From positions 1 to 64,000 of the forward strand of contig CACXMK010000004.1 of assembly GCA_902768735.1 (NCBI GenBank): DNA of 64,000 bases, written 5' to 3'. This DNA is from an uncultured Lachnospiraceae bacterium. GTDB lineage: Bacteria; Bacillota; Clostridia; Lachnospirales; Lachnospiraceae. The translations under genes were made by a program, and so were the position numbers. Numbering within the stretch: position 1 is the stretch's first letter; the number at the start of each line of letters is the position of its first letter. The notes under the pieces are model-generated. The model did no database searches. It saw only the letters and a program-made list of their open reading frames with translations, and was not told where the DNA came from. Positions 36,194 through 46,129 of this stretch are shown piece by piece.

Positions 36194-36252
36194 AACGGAC
36201 CGGGTAGTATCATTTTATAAAGTGATGCTGCCGGTCCGTTCTTTCGTTTCCA
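36194..36252 (+). terminator. Hairpin with T-tract between prfA and ppx
   Basis: AACGGACCGG (36194-36203) pairs with CCGGTCCGTT (36231-36240), extended inward by TAGTATCA with TGATGCTG through two G-U pairs. TTCTTTCGTTTC follows. It is either the terminator of the rpmE-prfA operon or, given the -10 just upstream, an attenuator in the ppx leader. Confidence 0.75.
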
Positions 36253-36274
36253 GCGGCAAAGGGGTGATCGAATT

Positions 36275-37843
36275 ATGGCAGGAAATCTTTTCGGCGCGAT
36301 CGATGTGGGAAGCTACGTCTATGAAATGAAGATTTTTGAACTGTCCAAGAAGGGCGGGATCAGACAGATCGATAATATCCGGCATATGATGGATATCGGC
36401 GCTGATACGTATCATACCGGCAAGATCTCGAGGACGCATCTGGCGGAGCTTAAAAAGATCCTTTCAGATTCCCAGAAGATCATGAAGTCTTACAGAGTTG
36501 ATAAATACAGAGCCTATGGCACGAGTGCGTTCCGAGAAATGAAGAACTCCTCAATGATCCTTTCGCAGATCGAGCTTGAGACGGGAATTCATATTGATAT
36601 TCTCGACAACACGGAACAGCGCTTTTTGGACTACAAGTCCCTTGCCCTAAAGGGAGAGCAGTTCACGCGCTTTCTGGAGAATCCCACGGCGATCGTCGAC
36701 ATCGGAGGAGGAAGCGTTCAGATATCGTTGTTCGAAAAAGATAAGCTGAGCGCTACGCAGAATCTGCGTCTGGGTGTTCTGCGCGTGCGTGAACAGCTTG
36801 AGAGAGTCGGAGCCAGATCTGTCCAGAACGAACTCCTGATCGAAGAGATCTGTGACACACAGCTCAACGTATTCAAAAAGCTATATCTGAAAGACCGTGA
36901 CATCAACCAGATCGTTGTCATCGATGATTACCTCTCGGAAGCCGCGCGGCAGGGAAGCAATTTCAGCGGTAACGGAAACGTAACTTTGGGATCTATGGGA
37001 GAAGCCATCTATATCGATACAGCTTCCCTCGGAGCTTTCATTGATGGAGTGAGAAATGACAGCATCATGGACCTGTCGTCAAGGCTCGGCATCTCAGACG
37101 AGAAGATCCCGCTCCTTAAGATCTCCTCGATCATTACGAAGTGTATCGCCAAAGCGATGAAAGCTGATCGCATCTGGATTCCGGGCGTCACGTTGTGCGA
37201 CGGGATCGTCTATGATTACGCTGTGGAAAATAACGCCATCACAGCAGCTCATGACTTTGAGCAGGACATCCTTACCTGCGCGATGCAGACCTCTAAAAGG
37301 TATAGAGGGAGTGAAGACCGCGCGAAGACACTGAGCCTGATCGCGGAGAAGATCTTCGACAGCATGAAAAGGATCCACGGAATGGGAGACAGGGAAAAAC
37401 TTCTCCTTAGACTCTGCGCTGTTTTGCATGACTGCGGAAAGTATATCAGCATGCAGAACCTTTCGGAATGCTCTTACAACATAATCATGTCTACTGAGAT
37501 CATAGGGCTTTCCACAAGGGAGCGGGAGATCGTCGCCAATGTCGTGCGTTTTAATCACAGGGACTTTGTTTACTATGAAGAATGCGCGACAGGAAATCTT
37601 TCCCGCGAAGATTACATGATCGTCACCAAGCTCACTGCGATCCTCAGGCTCGCGAACGGTCTTGACAGGTCACACAAAAAGAAATTCACGGATGTCCGCA
37701 TCCGTCTGAGGGAAGGCAGGCTGCTGATCACTGTCAGCGCCAAAAAAGACATCACTCTGGAGAAGGGCCTCTTCGGCAAACGGGCTGATTTCTTCGAGGA
37801 GATCTTCAACGTGCGGCCTGTGATCAGGCAGCGCGAGATCTGA
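36275..37843 (+). CDS. Ppx/GppA phosphatase with C-terminal HD domain
   Basis: Exopolyphosphatase or pppGpp phosphatase of the actin-like ASKHA fold. 522 residues: phosphate-loop GAIDVGSY at the N-terminus, YGTSAFREM, and DIGGGSVQ at about 141-148, then a C-terminal HD domain with His385-Asp386 in LHDCGKYI. The gene is 51 bp upstream of ppk1, which argues for polyphosphate as substrate. AAAGGGG at about 36258-36264 serves as ribosome site. The first residue after GSYVYE differs from the common GSNS motif (GSY), a variation in the phosphate loop. Polyphosphate versus pppGpp preference cannot be settled here. Confidence 0.88.
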   Translation: MAGNLFGAIDVGSYVYEMKIFELSKKGGIRQIDNIRHMMDIGADTYHTGKISRTHLAELKKILSDSQKIMKSYRVDKYRAYGTSAFREMKNSSMILSQIELETGIHIDILDNTEQRFLDYKSLALKGEQFTRFLENPTAIVDIGGGSVQISLFEKDKLSATQNLRLGVLRVREQLERVGARSVQNELLIEEICDTQLNVFKKLYLKDRDINQIVVIDDYLSEAARQGSNFSGNGNVTLGSMGEAIYIDTASLGAFIDGVRNDSIMDLSSRLGISDEKIPLLKISSIITKCIAKAMKADRIWIPGVTLCDGIVYDYAVENNAITAAHDFEQDILTCAMQTSKRYRGSEDRAKTLSLIAEKIFDSMKRIHGMGDREKLLLRLCAVLHDCGKYISMQNLSECSYNIIMSTEIIGLSTREREIVANVVRFNHRDFVYYEECATGNLSREDYMIVTKLTAILRLANGLDRSHKKKFTDVRIRLREGRLLITVSAKKDITLEKGLFGKRADFFEEIFNVRPVIRQREI

Positions 37844-37894
37844 CCGCAGAAACCCTTTCAGGATGGTCCGTTTGAAAAGGAAAGGAGAAAGAAC

Positions 37895-40099
37895 ATGGCA
37901 GCAGAGACCATTGATTTCAGGAATCCGCAGTACTATATCAACAGGGAACTGAGCTGGATCGAATTTGACAGGCGGTGTCTTAGCGAAGCCAGGAACAAGG
38001 AGAATCCTCTGCTGGAGAGACTCAAATTCCTCAGCATCACAGCGTCGAATCTGGATGAGTTTTTCCAGGTCAGGGTCGCGTCTCTCCAGGATATGGTGCA
38101 AGCCGGCTATAAAAAGAAAGACATTGCCGGTCTTTCCGCTACGGAACAGCTCAGCGCGGTCCTCTCCGCCGCAAGTACGTTTATCCAGCAGCAGTACAGG
38201 ACACTGAACCGCCAGATCCTTCCGGATCTCAAAGAGCAGGGGATCGTGATGGTACGTGATCTGGAGACCCTTAGCAAAGCTGAGATGACGTACGTCAAGG
38301 AGTATTTTGACCAGAACGTATTTCCGGTCCTCACACCGATGGCTGTTGACAGCTCAAGGCCGTTCCCTCTGATCAGGAACAAGAGTCTCAATATCGGCGC
38401 GCTTCTTACCAGAAAGGAAACGGCTACTCCGGGAATCCTCGGTACAAGCAAGAAGTCTAAAAAGGACGCCAAGAGCGGGAAAGCAAGATTCGAATTTGCG
38501 ACCGTACAGGTCCCCGGTGTTCTTCCCAGGTTCCTGCTCCTTCCCGGTCCGAATGATAACTCCAAACGGATCGTCCTCCTCGAAGACGTGATCCAACAGT
38601 TTCTTCCCAGGCTCTTTGTCAATTACGAAGTTCTGTGCATGTCCCCTTACAGAGTCCTCAGAAGCGCGGATTTCGACATTGCTGAGGACGAGGCGGAAGA
38701 TCTTCTGAAGGAGATCAAGAAACAGCTCAAGAAGCGCCAGAGGGGGGACGCCATCCGCCTTGAGGTGGAGAAGGGGATCGACGGACAGCTTAGGGAGCTT
38801 TTAAAGCGCGAACTCTGCCTGGATGAAGCGTTTATTTTTGAGATCGACGGGCCTTTGGACCTGACATATCTCATGAAAGCTTATGGGATCGAGGGCTTTG
38901 ATAATCTCAGGGAACACAGTTACGCAAAGCCGCAGCCGGTTCCCAGTTTTCCTGCCGGATCCGACCTCTTCGAACAGATCCGGAAAGGGGATGTCTTCAT
39001 GCATCACCCCTATGAGACCTTTGATCCGGTCGTCAGATTTGTTGCTTCCGCAGCTGTCGATCCGGACGTTCTTGCGATCAAGCAGACGCTGTATCGCGTA
39101 AGCGGGAACTCGCCGATCATCGCTGCCCTTGCGCGCGCAGCGGAAAACGGCAAGCAGGTCACCGTACTGGTGGAACTTAAGGCGCGCTTCGATGAGGAGA
39201 ACAACATCGTCTGGGCAAACCAGCTTGAAAAAGCCGGATGCCATGTCATCTACGGACTGCAGAATCTCAAGACGCACAGCAAGATCACGCTTGTGGTCCG
39301 CAGGGAAGATGACGGGATCCGCAGATATGTACACCTTGGCACAGGCAACTATAATGATTCCACGGCCAAGCTCTATACGGATGTTGGACTTATGACCTGC
39401 AGCGATCCGATCGGCGAAGATGCAACAGCTGTATTCAATATGCTCTCCGGTTACTCGGAGCCGCGCACCTGGAATAAACTCAGTCTTGCGCCGCTCTGGC
39501 TTAAAAAGAGATTTCTGCATCTGATCGGCAGGGAACAGAGACATGCACAGAACAAAGAGACCGCGCACATTATTGCCAAGATGAATTCCCTCTGCGATCC
39601 CGATATTATGGAGGCACTCTACAAAGCAAGCGCTGCCGGCGTCAAAATCGAACTGATCGTACGTGGTATCTGTTGCTTAAGGCCCGGTATTCCCGGAATC
39701 AGCGAAAATATCACTGTTCGTTCGATCGTCGGAAACTTCCTCGAACACAGCCGGATCTACTATTTTGAAAACGGAGGATCACCCGAGATCTATGCCGCAA
39801 GTGCCGACTGGATGCCGCGCAATCTGGATCGCCGCGTGGAGATCATGTTCCCGCTCGAAGACAGCGCGATCAAAGACAAAGCTCTCCATATCCTTAAGGT
39901 CGAGCTGGAAGACACTGTAAAAGCGCACATTATGCGCACTGACGGCACTTACGACCGCGTGGACAGAAGAGGAAAGGAACTGATCAACTCACAGCTCCAG
40001 TTCTGCGAAGAGGCGAAAAAAGCGGCAAAGGCCTTCGCTGCAGGGCGCGACAACCGGACCTTTATACCCAAAGAGCCGGTCAAATTATCAGAAGAATAA
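37895..40099 (+). CDS. ppk1: Polyphosphate kinase 1
   Basis: Makes long-chain polyphosphate reversibly from ATP. 734 residues with the N-terminal LSWIEFDRRCLSEA domain, a head domain, and two phospholipase-D-like C-terminal domains. The autophosphorylated His461 lies in KTHSKITLV and the second catalytic His618 in FLEHSRIYYF. An Ala/Lys-rich insertion (TSKKSKKDAKSGKAR, about 184-198) sits in a loop. It forms an operon with the ppx-like gene: one builds and the other degrades the polymer. Confidence 0.96.
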   Translation: MAAETIDFRNPQYYINRELSWIEFDRRCLSEARNKENPLLERLKFLSITASNLDEFFQVRVASLQDMVQAGYKKKDIAGLSATEQLSAVLSAASTFIQQQYRTLNRQILPDLKEQGIVMVRDLETLSKAEMTYVKEYFDQNVFPVLTPMAVDSSRPFPLIRNKSLNIGALLTRKETATPGILGTSKKSKKDAKSGKARFEFATVQVPGVLPRFLLLPGPNDNSKRIVLLEDVIQQFLPRLFVNYEVLCMSPYRVLRSADFDIAEDEAEDLLKEIKKQLKKRQRGDAIRLEVEKGIDGQLRELLKRELCLDEAFIFEIDGPLDLTYLMKAYGIEGFDNLREHSYAKPQPVPSFPAGSDLFEQIRKGDVFMHHPYETFDPVVRFVASAAVDPDVLAIKQTLYRVSGNSPIIAALARAAENGKQVTVLVELKARFDEENNIVWANQLEKAGCHVIYGLQNLKTHSKITLVVRREDDGIRRYVHLGTGNYNDSTAKLYTDVGLMTCSDPIGEDATAVFNMLSGYSEPRTWNKLSLAPLWLKKRFLHLIGREQRHAQNKETAHIIAKMNSLCDPDIMEALYKASAAGVKIELIVRGICCLRPGIPGISENITVRSIVGNFLEHSRIYYFENGGSPEIYAASADWMPRNLDRRVEIMFPLEDSAIKDKALHILKVELEDTVKAHIMRTDGTYDRVDRRGKELINSQLQFCEEAKKAAKAFAAGRDNRTFIPKEPVKLSEE

Positions 40100-40126
40100 G
40101 GCTTGCAAGAAGCATAAAGCCGGTCC

Positions 40127-40155
40127 TTAACATTTTTTCTTCATTGTGCTATTCT
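40127..40155 (+). promoter_or_regulatory. Promoter of the lactonase-like gene
   Basis: TTAACA at 40127-40132, 17 bp spacer, TATTCT at 40150-40155 with the TGC extension. A second TGATATTCT at 40175-40183 has no good -35. Confidence 0.6.
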
Positions 40156-40241
40156 AAATATGAAATACATAATATGATATTCTAATCCTTGTGTTCGATA
40201 TTTGGTTTAGACATGTTACTCAATAAGGAAGGGGCGAAGTC

Positions 40242-41372
40242 ATGACACAGACAAAGGAAAGCATGGTATCACCCGTAGACCGCAAGACCGGTTACGAGTA
40301 TGAAAAGGGAGCGAAATTTGTCGCATACGTTTCTTCCTATACAAGGGGAAGCGGTAAGAAATACGGGATCCGCGTCTATGACGTCGATATGGAGAACGGC
40401 TATCTCTATGAGAAGCAGCAGATCCAGATCACCAACTCATCTTATGTGACGATCTCCAAGAACAGGAAGTATCTTTACTCCATTACGGACTTTGGAATTG
40501 AATCCTACAAGATCGGTCCGGGAGGAGATCTCGAGAAGATCAACTCGGCTTCGATCAACGGAATGAGGGGATCCCATCTGTCGACGGATTATGATAATGA
40601 GTTTCTGTTCGTCGCCGGCTACCACGACGGAAAGATTACGGTTCTGCGTCTTCACGAGGACGGTTCGATCGGAGAAATATGCGACGAGGTTTATCTGAAG
40701 GGCCTCGGAAGTATTGCTGAGCGCAATTTCCGCCCGCATGTGCAGTGCGTAAAGATGACCAGGGACAACAAGTACCTTCTCGCAGCGGACCTGGGAATGG
40801 ACCACGTCAATGTATATACGGTCAACAGGAAGAACGGGCATATCAAGCAGTGCGGAATCCTTCATTCTGAGCTCGAATCTGCGCCGAGACATCTGAAAAT
40901 GTCCAAGGACGGTCATTTCCTGTATGTCGTCCATGAACTTAAGAACATCATCGATGTCTATTTTTACCACGAAGTGGACGGCGCCCCGGATTTTGAAAAA
41001 ATACAGACCGTTTCTACGCTCAACGATTATCATGCAAAAGGTTCTGCTGCCAGCGCCTTGAATTTTTCCACGGATTTCAAGTACCTGATCAGTTCCAACG
41101 CAGGAGATAATTCGGTCATTATCTTCAAGATCGACCACGACAACGGTCACCTGACAAAGGTCCTGTGCCTTCCGATCAGCGGCGAGTATCCGAAGGATGC
41201 CGCTCTGTTCCCCGATAACCGCCATCTGGTATCCCTCAATCACGAGTCGAACACAATGACATTTTTCAATGTCGATCTCGAGAAGGGTCTGCTCGTCATG
41301 CACGGGAAAGAGATCGAGGTGGACAAACCAAACTGCATCATTTTCCATAAACTCTTAAAAGAGCAGGCCTGA
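40242..41372 (+). CDS. Lactonase family beta-propeller protein
   Basis: 376 residues made of seven repeating four-stranded blades with the family pattern of YbhE-type 6-phosphogluconolactonases (Pfam PF10282). Typical blade signatures are PRHLKMSKDGHFLYVVHEL, YLLAADLGMDHVNVY, and HLVSLNHESNTMTFF. No signal peptide, so cytosolic. In the pentose-phosphate route the enzyme would hydrolyse 6-phosphogluconolactone, but many members of this family have other or unknown lactone substrates, and zwf and gnd are not adjacent. GGAAGGGG precedes the ATG. A hairpin spans its stop codon. Confidence 0.82.
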   Translation: MTQTKESMVSPVDRKTGYEYEKGAKFVAYVSSYTRGSGKKYGIRVYDVDMENGYLYEKQQIQITNSSYVTISKNRKYLYSITDFGIESYKIGPGGDLEKINSASINGMRGSHLSTDYDNEFLFVAGYHDGKITVLRLHEDGSIGEICDEVYLKGLGSIAERNFRPHVQCVKMTRDNKYLLAADLGMDHVNVYTVNRKNGHIKQCGILHSELESAPRHLKMSKDGHFLYVVHELKNIIDVYFYHEVDGAPDFEKIQTVSTLNDYHAKGSAASALNFSTDFKYLISSNAGDNSVIIFKIDHDNGHLTKVLCLPISGEYPKDAALFPDNRHLVSLNHESNTMTFFNVDLEKGLLVMHGKEIEVDKPNCIIFHKLLKEQA

Positions 41373-41385
41373 TATAAAGGCCTGC
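41363..41385 (+). other. Hairpin spanning the lactonase-like gene's stop
   Basis: GCAGGCCT (41363-41370) pairs with AGGCCTGC (41378-41385) around a 7 nt A/T loop. No T-tract follows, so it is not a standard terminator; it may protect the 3' end or partly separate tgt expression. Confidence 0.5.
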
Positions 41386-41405
41386 AGGTTAACCCTGAGG
41401 TCAGA

Positions 41406-42560
41406 ATGAAATATACGATCATCAAACAAGAGGGGCTCGCAAAGAGGGCACGGCTTGAAACCGTGCACGGATCTGTCGAGACCCCTGTTTTTATGAATGT
41501 AGCAACTGCAGCAGCGATCAAAGGCGGGCTTTCCGCTGACGACCTGCGGCAGATCGGCACACAGATAGCGCTGTGCAATACATATCATCTCCATGTACGT
41601 CCGGGAGACGAGACGGTTTATAAGCTGGGCGGCCTTCATTCGTTCATGCGGTGGGACAGGCCGATCCTGACAGACTCCGGCGGTTTTCAGGTGTTCTCAC
41701 TGGCTGATCTGCGAAAGATCAAAGAAGAGGGCGTTACATTTCACTCCCATATCGACGGAGCAAGGATCTTTATGGGACCTGAAGAGAGCATGCGGATCCA
41801 GTCACACCTGGCTTCTACGATCGCCATGGCATTCGACGAGTGTGCGCCGAGCCATGCGGAGCGGGATTACGTGGAGAGATCCGTCGCCCGCACGACGAGA
41901 TGGCTTGCCCGGTGTAAAGCAGAGATGCAGCGCCTGAACAGCCTCGAAGAGACGATCAATAAAGAACAGCTCCTGTTCGGGATCAATCAGGGCGCCGTCT
42001 ATCCGGATATACGCATCGACCATGCAAAACAGATCGCTGAGATGGAGCTGGATGGTTATGCCGTCGGAGGTCTTGCAGTCGGAGAAACGCACGAGGAGAT
42101 GTATATGATCCTCGATGAAGTGGTTCCTCATCTTCCAAAAGATAAGCCCACCTATCTGATGGGCGTCGGGACGCCGCAGAATATTCTGGAAAGCGTGGAT
42201 CGGGGCATCGATTTCTTTGACTGTGTCTATCCGAGCAGAAACGGACGACACGGAAATCTCTATACAAGTTATGGAACCGTGCGGATCAAGAACGCGAAAT
42301 ACGCACTGGACCCCCGGCCCATTGAGGAAGGCTGCAGCTGTCCCGTCTGCAGGGCAGGGTATTCCCGTGCTTATATCAGGCATCTCGTGCGCTCGCAGGA
42401 GACGCTGGGACTTCGCATGTGCGTGATGCACAATCTCTATTTTTACAACAACCTGATGACCCGGATCAGGGAAGCACTGGACAATGGAACCTTCTCCGCA
42501 TTCAAAAAAACTATGCTTGATCAGCTCGAAGGAGATGGAGATCCTATTGATCCTGCATAA
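41406..42560 (+). CDS. tgt: tRNA-guanine transglycosylase
   Basis: Exchanges guanine 34 for preQ1 in GUN-anticodon tRNAs, the key step of queuosine synthesis, finished by QueH (3.9 kb). 384 residues, TIM-barrel, with the general base Asp90 in TDSGGFQ, the nucleophile Asp272 in FFDCVYPSRNGRHG, and the zinc ligands CSCPVC plus a later His. The N-terminal segment reads FMNVATAAAIKGG where many bacteria have FMPVGTxATVK, a lineage variant. It lies 33 bp after the lactonase gene; yajC follows as often seen. Confidence 0.95.
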   Translation: MKYTIIKQEGLAKRARLETVHGSVETPVFMNVATAAAIKGGLSADDLRQIGTQIALCNTYHLHVRPGDETVYKLGGLHSFMRWDRPILTDSGGFQVFSLADLRKIKEEGVTFHSHIDGARIFMGPEESMRIQSHLASTIAMAFDECAPSHAERDYVERSVARTTRWLARCKAEMQRLNSLEETINKEQLLFGINQGAVYPDIRIDHAKQIAEMELDGYAVGGLAVGETHEEMYMILDEVVPHLPKDKPTYLMGVGTPQNILESVDRGIDFFDCVYPSRNGRHGNLYTSYGTVRIKNAKYALDPRPIEEGCSCPVCRAGYSRAYIRHLVRSQETLGLRMCVMHNLYFYNNLMTRIREALDNGTFSAFKKTMLDQLEGDGDPIDPA

Positions 42561-42647
42561 AAAGATGCGATTTTATGCTTTATCAGGCGAAATATAGATT
42601 GAAAAACTATAATGGGTTGTTGTATGATATGTCATAACTGATTTAAA

Positions 42648-42661
42648 GCCGCTTTAGCGGC
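42648..42661 (+). other. Small hairpin in front of yajC
   Basis: GCCGC-TTTA-GCGGC, five perfect pairs, 4 nt before the GGGAGG ribosome site of yajC. No T-tract. Upstream, TATAAT at 42608-42613 lacks a -35. Confidence 0.45.
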
Positions 42662-42681
42662 ATAATGGGAGGTAGTATTTT

Positions 42682-43005
42682 ATGAATGGTTTCATGTTGA
42701 CCGCCGGAAACGGCACAGTGTTCACGGTCCTGTACATGGTTGTGATCGTTGGCTTCTTCTATTTTTTCCTGATCAGACCGCAGAGGAAAGAGCAGAAAGA
42801 AAAGCAGAACATGCTCAGTTCTCTGGCAGTTGGTGACAGTGTTCTCACAACAGCGGGCTTTTACGGAGTTGTCATTGATATGACCGAGGATACGGTGATC
42901 GTCGAATTCGGCAACAACAAGAACTGCCGTATTCCGATGCAGAAGGCGGCAATTGTACAGATTGAGAAGCCTGAGGACGCTGTAGAATCAGCGGAAGACA
43001 AATAA
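42682..43005 (+). CDS. yajC: Preprotein translocase subunit YajC
   Basis: 107 residues: one membrane helix (about 12-33, TVLYMVVIVGFFYFFLI) followed by RPQRKEQKEKQ and a small soluble beta domain (MLSSLAVGDSVLTTAGFYG). It is an accessory of the SecDF-YajC complex that aids protein export. secD and secF, often next in line, are missing here: a terminator and leuB follow instead. GGGAGG at about 42665-42670 precedes the ATG. Confidence 0.94.
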   Translation: MNGFMLTAGNGTVFTVLYMVVIVGFFYFFLIRPQRKEQKEKQNMLSSLAVGDSVLTTAGFYGVVIDMTEDTVIVEFGNNKNCRIPMQKAAIVQIEKPEDAVESAEDK

Positions 43006-43020
43006 TAAATGCGGATTCCC

Positions 43021-43052
43021 GAAGGCATGTGCAAGGCACATGCCTTCTCTTT
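43021..43052 (+). terminator. Intrinsic terminator of tgt-yajC
   Basis: Perfect 12 bp stem GAAGGCATGTGC (43021-43032) with GCACATGCCTTC (43036-43047), 3 nt loop, then TCTTTG. Confidence 0.88.
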
Positions 43053-43078
43053 GATATACACGAAACGATCAATATGAT
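43051..43078 (+). promoter_or_regulatory. Promoter of the leuB-ilvD-ilvB-ser cluster
   Basis: TTGATA at 43051-43056, 16 bp spacer, TATGAT at 43073-43078. Just downstream a 7 bp hairpin AATCTCT/AGAGATT (43082-43101) lies in the leader. No T-box or leader peptide with Leu/Val/Ile codons is evident in the 60 nt left. Confidence 0.6.
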
Positions 43079-43144
43079 TCAAATCTCTCATCATAGAGAT
43101 TAATTCTATTCATCTTTCATTAAGCCCAACGGAGGTATATTCTA

Positions 43145-44239
43145 TTGAATAAAAACATCGCAGTGATCGCCGGCGACGGCATCGGACCGGAGATCGTGGC
43201 ACAGGCAAAAAAAGTTCTCGACAAGGTGTGTGAGAAGTTCGGTCATTCCTTTACATACACGGACGTCCTTATGGGAGGCTGCTCTATTGACACTTACGGC
43301 GTTCCGCTGACGGACGAGACGATCCGGATCTGCAAGGAGAGTGATGCGGTCCTTATGGGCTCCATCGGCGGTGATGCGGCGACATCTCCCTGGTATAAGC
43401 TCGCACCTTCGCTGCGCCCTGAGGCAGGACTCTTAAAGCTGCGCAAATCCCTGAACCTTTACTGCAACCTGCGCCCTGCGTACCTTTTCAAAGAGTTGTC
43501 CGCTTCCTGTCCGCTTGCCGCAAAGGACGGTGGAAGGAACTTTGACCTTGTGATCTGCAGGGAGCTGACCGGCGGGCTGTATTTTGGCGAGAGATATACA
43601 AAGGAAGTAGACGGCGTCATTACTGCTGTGGATACAGCCGTTTACAACGAAAACGAGATCCGCCGGATCGCTGTGAAAGCCTTTGAGATCGCGATGAAGC
43701 GCGGAAAAAGAGTATGCAGCGTCGATAAGGCGAACGTTCTCGATACATCAAGGCTCTGGAGAAAGGTCGTGGCAGAAGTCGCGAAAGACTATCCGGAAGT
43801 GGAGCTTTCGAATATGCTCGTAGACAACTGCGCAATGCAGCTGGTCAAGGAGCCGGAGCAGTTCGATGTCATCGTCACCGGAAACATGTTCGGAGACATC
43901 CTCTCGGATGAGGCAAGTATGATCACAGGATCCATCGGAATGCTTTCTTCCGCCTCCCTTAGCGACGGAAGCTTCGGACTGTATGAACCCAGCCACGGAA
44001 GTGCGCCTGATATCGCGGGGCTCGGCATCGCCAATCCGATCGCTACGATCCTCTCAGCTGCTATGATGCTCCGCTACAGCTTCGGCCTTTTGATAGAGGC
44101 AGACGCTGTGGAGGCGGCTGTCCGGCAGACACTGGCGGACGGATACAGAAGCGTGGACCTGATGCCCAGGGACAACACAGAAGCTCTTGTTAAGCAGAAC
44201 TGTGAAGAACTCGGAGACAGGATCTGCGAGAGGATCTGA
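43145..44239 (+). CDS. leuB: 3-isopropylmalate dehydrogenase
   Basis: Oxidative decarboxylation of 3-isopropylmalate with NAD in leucine synthesis. 364 residues with GDGIGPE at the N-terminus, [23 protein letters not shown] and the cofactor/metal signature [12 protein letters not shown] followed by [12 protein letters not shown]. The start is TTG at 43145, 9 nt after GGAGG (43131-43135). leuA, leuC and leuD are not in the window; ilvD and ilvB follow. Confidence 0.95.
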   Translation: MNKNIAVIAGDGIGPEIVAQAKKVLDKVCEKFGHSFTYTDVLMGGCSIDTYGVPLTDETIRICKESDAVLMGSIGGDAATSPWYKLAPSLRPEAGLLKLRKSLNLYCNLRPAYLFKELSASCPLAAKDGGRNFDLVICRELTGGLYFGERYTKEVDGVITAVDTAVYNENEIRRIAVKAFEIAMKRGKRVCSVDKANVLDTSRLWRKVVAEVAKDYPEVELSNMLVDNCAMQLVKEPEQFDVIVTGNMFGDILSDEASMITGSIGMLSSASLSDGSFGLYEPSHGSAPDIAGLGIANPIATILSAAMMLRYSFGLLIEADAVEAAVRQTLADGYRSVDLMPRDNTEALVKQNCEELGDRICERI

Positions 44240-44301
44240 CGCAAACGAGCCTCACAATAACTTGACCAAAAACAGGATACCCGAACGGAATTCCTGTTAA
44301 T

Positions 44302-44338
44302 AATAAATATCTTTATAAAAATAAAAGTATTTAATAAA
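44302..44338 (+). repeat. Two A/T-rich tandem units before ilvD
   Basis: 44302-44319 and 44320-44338 both run AATAAA...TTTA(A)TAAA. AGGAG, the ilvD ribosome site (44339-44343), follows at once. The A/T richness makes this case weaker than the others. Confidence 0.5.
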
Positions 44339-44353
44339 AGGAGTAAAACACAG

Positions 44354-46030
44354 ATGAAGAGTGACAGTGTAAAAAAAGGAGTATCCCAGGCCCCTCATAG
44401 AAGCCTTTTTAACGCGCTTGGCTACACGGAGGAGGAAAGAAGGCGCCCGATGATCGGTATCGTCAGCTCCTATAACGAGATCGTTCCCGGGCATATGAAC
44501 CTCGACAAGATCACGGAAGCAGTCAAACTTGGCGTTGCAATGGCGGGCGGTATGCCTGTCGTCTTCCCCGCGATCGCTGTCTGCGACGGTATTGCGATGG
44601 GACATATCGGCATGAAGTATTCCCTGGTCACCAGAGATCTGATCGCTGACTCCACGGAGTGCATGGCAAAGGCGCACGGATTCGACGGCCTTGTCATGAT
44701 CCCCAACTGCGACAAGAACGTTCCCGGTCTTCTGATGGCTGCGGCGCGCGTCAATATCCCCACCATCTTTGTTTCCGGCGGCCCTATGATGGCCGGCCAT
44801 ATCGACGGACGCAAGAGAAGCCTTTCCTCCATGTTCGAGGCTGTCGGCGCTGTCGCGGCAGGAAAAATGACGATGGAGAAACTTGCTGAGTATGAGGAAA
44901 AGGTCTGCCCTACCTGCGGTTCCTGCTCCGGAATGTACACTGCCAACTCCATGAACTGCCTGACTGAAGCGATCGGCATGGGCCTTCAGGGCAATGGAAC
45001 GATCCCTGCGGTTTACAGCGCAAGGATCCGTCTTGCCAAACACGCCGGCATGAAGATCATGGAATTGGTCGAGAAGAACATCCGTCCCAGAGATATCATG
45101 ACCAAAGAAGCATTCATGAACGCAATGGCAATGGATATGGCACTCGGATGTTCTACCAACACGATGCTACATCTTCCTGCGATCGCTCACGAGGCAGGCG
45201 TCGAGATCAACATGGAGATCGCGAACATGGTCTCCGACAACACGCCGAATCTCTGCCACCTTGCGCCTGCAGGCCCTACTTACATGGAAGACCTCAATGA
45301 AGCCGGCGGTATCTATGCGGTTATGAACGAACTTGCGAAGAAGGATCTGCTCAATCTCGATGTGATGACGGTCTCCGGAAAAACTATGCGCGAGAATATA
45401 AAGGGCTGTGTGAATACCGATCCTTCCGTTATCCGTCCGATCGAGGATCCCTATATGCCCAACGGCGGCATCGCTGTCCTCAAAGGCAATATCGCGCCCG
45501 ATACCGGTATCGTTAAGAGAAGCGCAGTGCTTCCCGAGATGATGAAGCACGAAGGACCTGCAAGAGTATTTGACTGTGAGGAAGACGCCATCGCGGCGAT
45601 CACCGGCGGAAAGATCGTTCCCGGAGATATCGTTGTAATCCGTTACGAAGGCCCTAAGGGCGGCCCGGGAATGAGAGAGATGCTCAATCCCACTTCCGCT
45701 ATTGCAGGTATGGGACTGGATTCGTCCGTGGCACTGATCACAGACGGAAGATTCTCCGGTGCTTCCCGCGGCGCGTCCATCGGACACGTATCGCCTGAGG
45801 CGGCTGTTGGCGGCCCTATCGCGCTGATCGAGGAGGGAGATATCATCTCTATCGATATCAACGCCAACAAACTCGACGTCAAGGTCTCCGACGAGGAACT
45901 GGCCCGCAGAAAAGCGGCATGGAAACCCCGTCAGCCCAAGGTCACTGACGGTTATCTCAAGAGATATGCAGCTCTCGTAACGAGCGGCAACCGCGGCGCG
46001 GTCCTGGAGCTTCCTGAGAACATGCAGTGA
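44354..46030 (+). CDS. ilvD: Dihydroxy-acid dehydratase
   Basis: Third step of valine and isoleucine synthesis, an Fe-S dehydratase. 558 residues with the cluster ligands in PNCDKNVPG and [16 protein letters not shown], plus the C-terminal [22 protein letters not shown] at 44339-44343 is 10 nt before the ATG. It follows leuB by 114 bp and precedes ilvB across a structured spacer. Confidence 0.96.
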   Translation: MKSDSVKKGVSQAPHRSLFNALGYTEEERRRPMIGIVSSYNEIVPGHMNLDKITEAVKLGVAMAGGMPVVFPAIAVCDGIAMGHIGMKYSLVTRDLIADSTECMAKAHGFDGLVMIPNCDKNVPGLLMAAARVNIPTIFVSGGPMMAGHIDGRKRSLSSMFEAVGAVAAGKMTMEKLAEYEEKVCPTCGSCSGMYTANSMNCLTEAIGMGLQGNGTIPAVYSARIRLAKHAGMKIMELVEKNIRPRDIMTKEAFMNAMAMDMALGCSTNTMLHLPAIAHEAGVEINMEIANMVSDNTPNLCHLAPAGPTYMEDLNEAGGIYAVMNELAKKDLLNLDVMTVSGKTMRENIKGCVNTDPSVIRPIEDPYMPNGGIAVLKGNIAPDTGIVKRSAVLPEMMKHEGPARVFDCEEDAIAAITGGKIVPGDIVVIRYEGPKGGPGMREMLNPTSAIAGMGLDSSVALITDGRFSGASRGASIGHVSPEAAVGGPIALIEEGDIISIDINANKLDVKVSDEELARRKAAWKPRQPKVTDGYLKRYAALVTSGNRGAVLELPENMQ

Positions 46031-46036
46031 TTTTTA

Positions 46037-46094
46037 CCGGAAGGACTGCGGCAGTTTCCAATAAGTATTGCTTCTGCTGCAGACCTTTTCCCGG
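46037..46094 (+). other. Stem-loop in the ilvD-ilvB spacer
   Basis: CTGCGGCAG (46046-46054) pairs with CTGCTGCAG (46074-46082) with one G-U, flanked by CCGG (46037-46040) and CCGG (46091-46094) and enclosing CAATA/TATTG. No T-tract follows. It could tune ilvB expression relative to ilvD or be a processing site. Confidence 0.45.
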
Positions 46095-46129
46095 ACGGGC
46101 TATTTGGAGAACGGAGGATAGTAAGAAAA

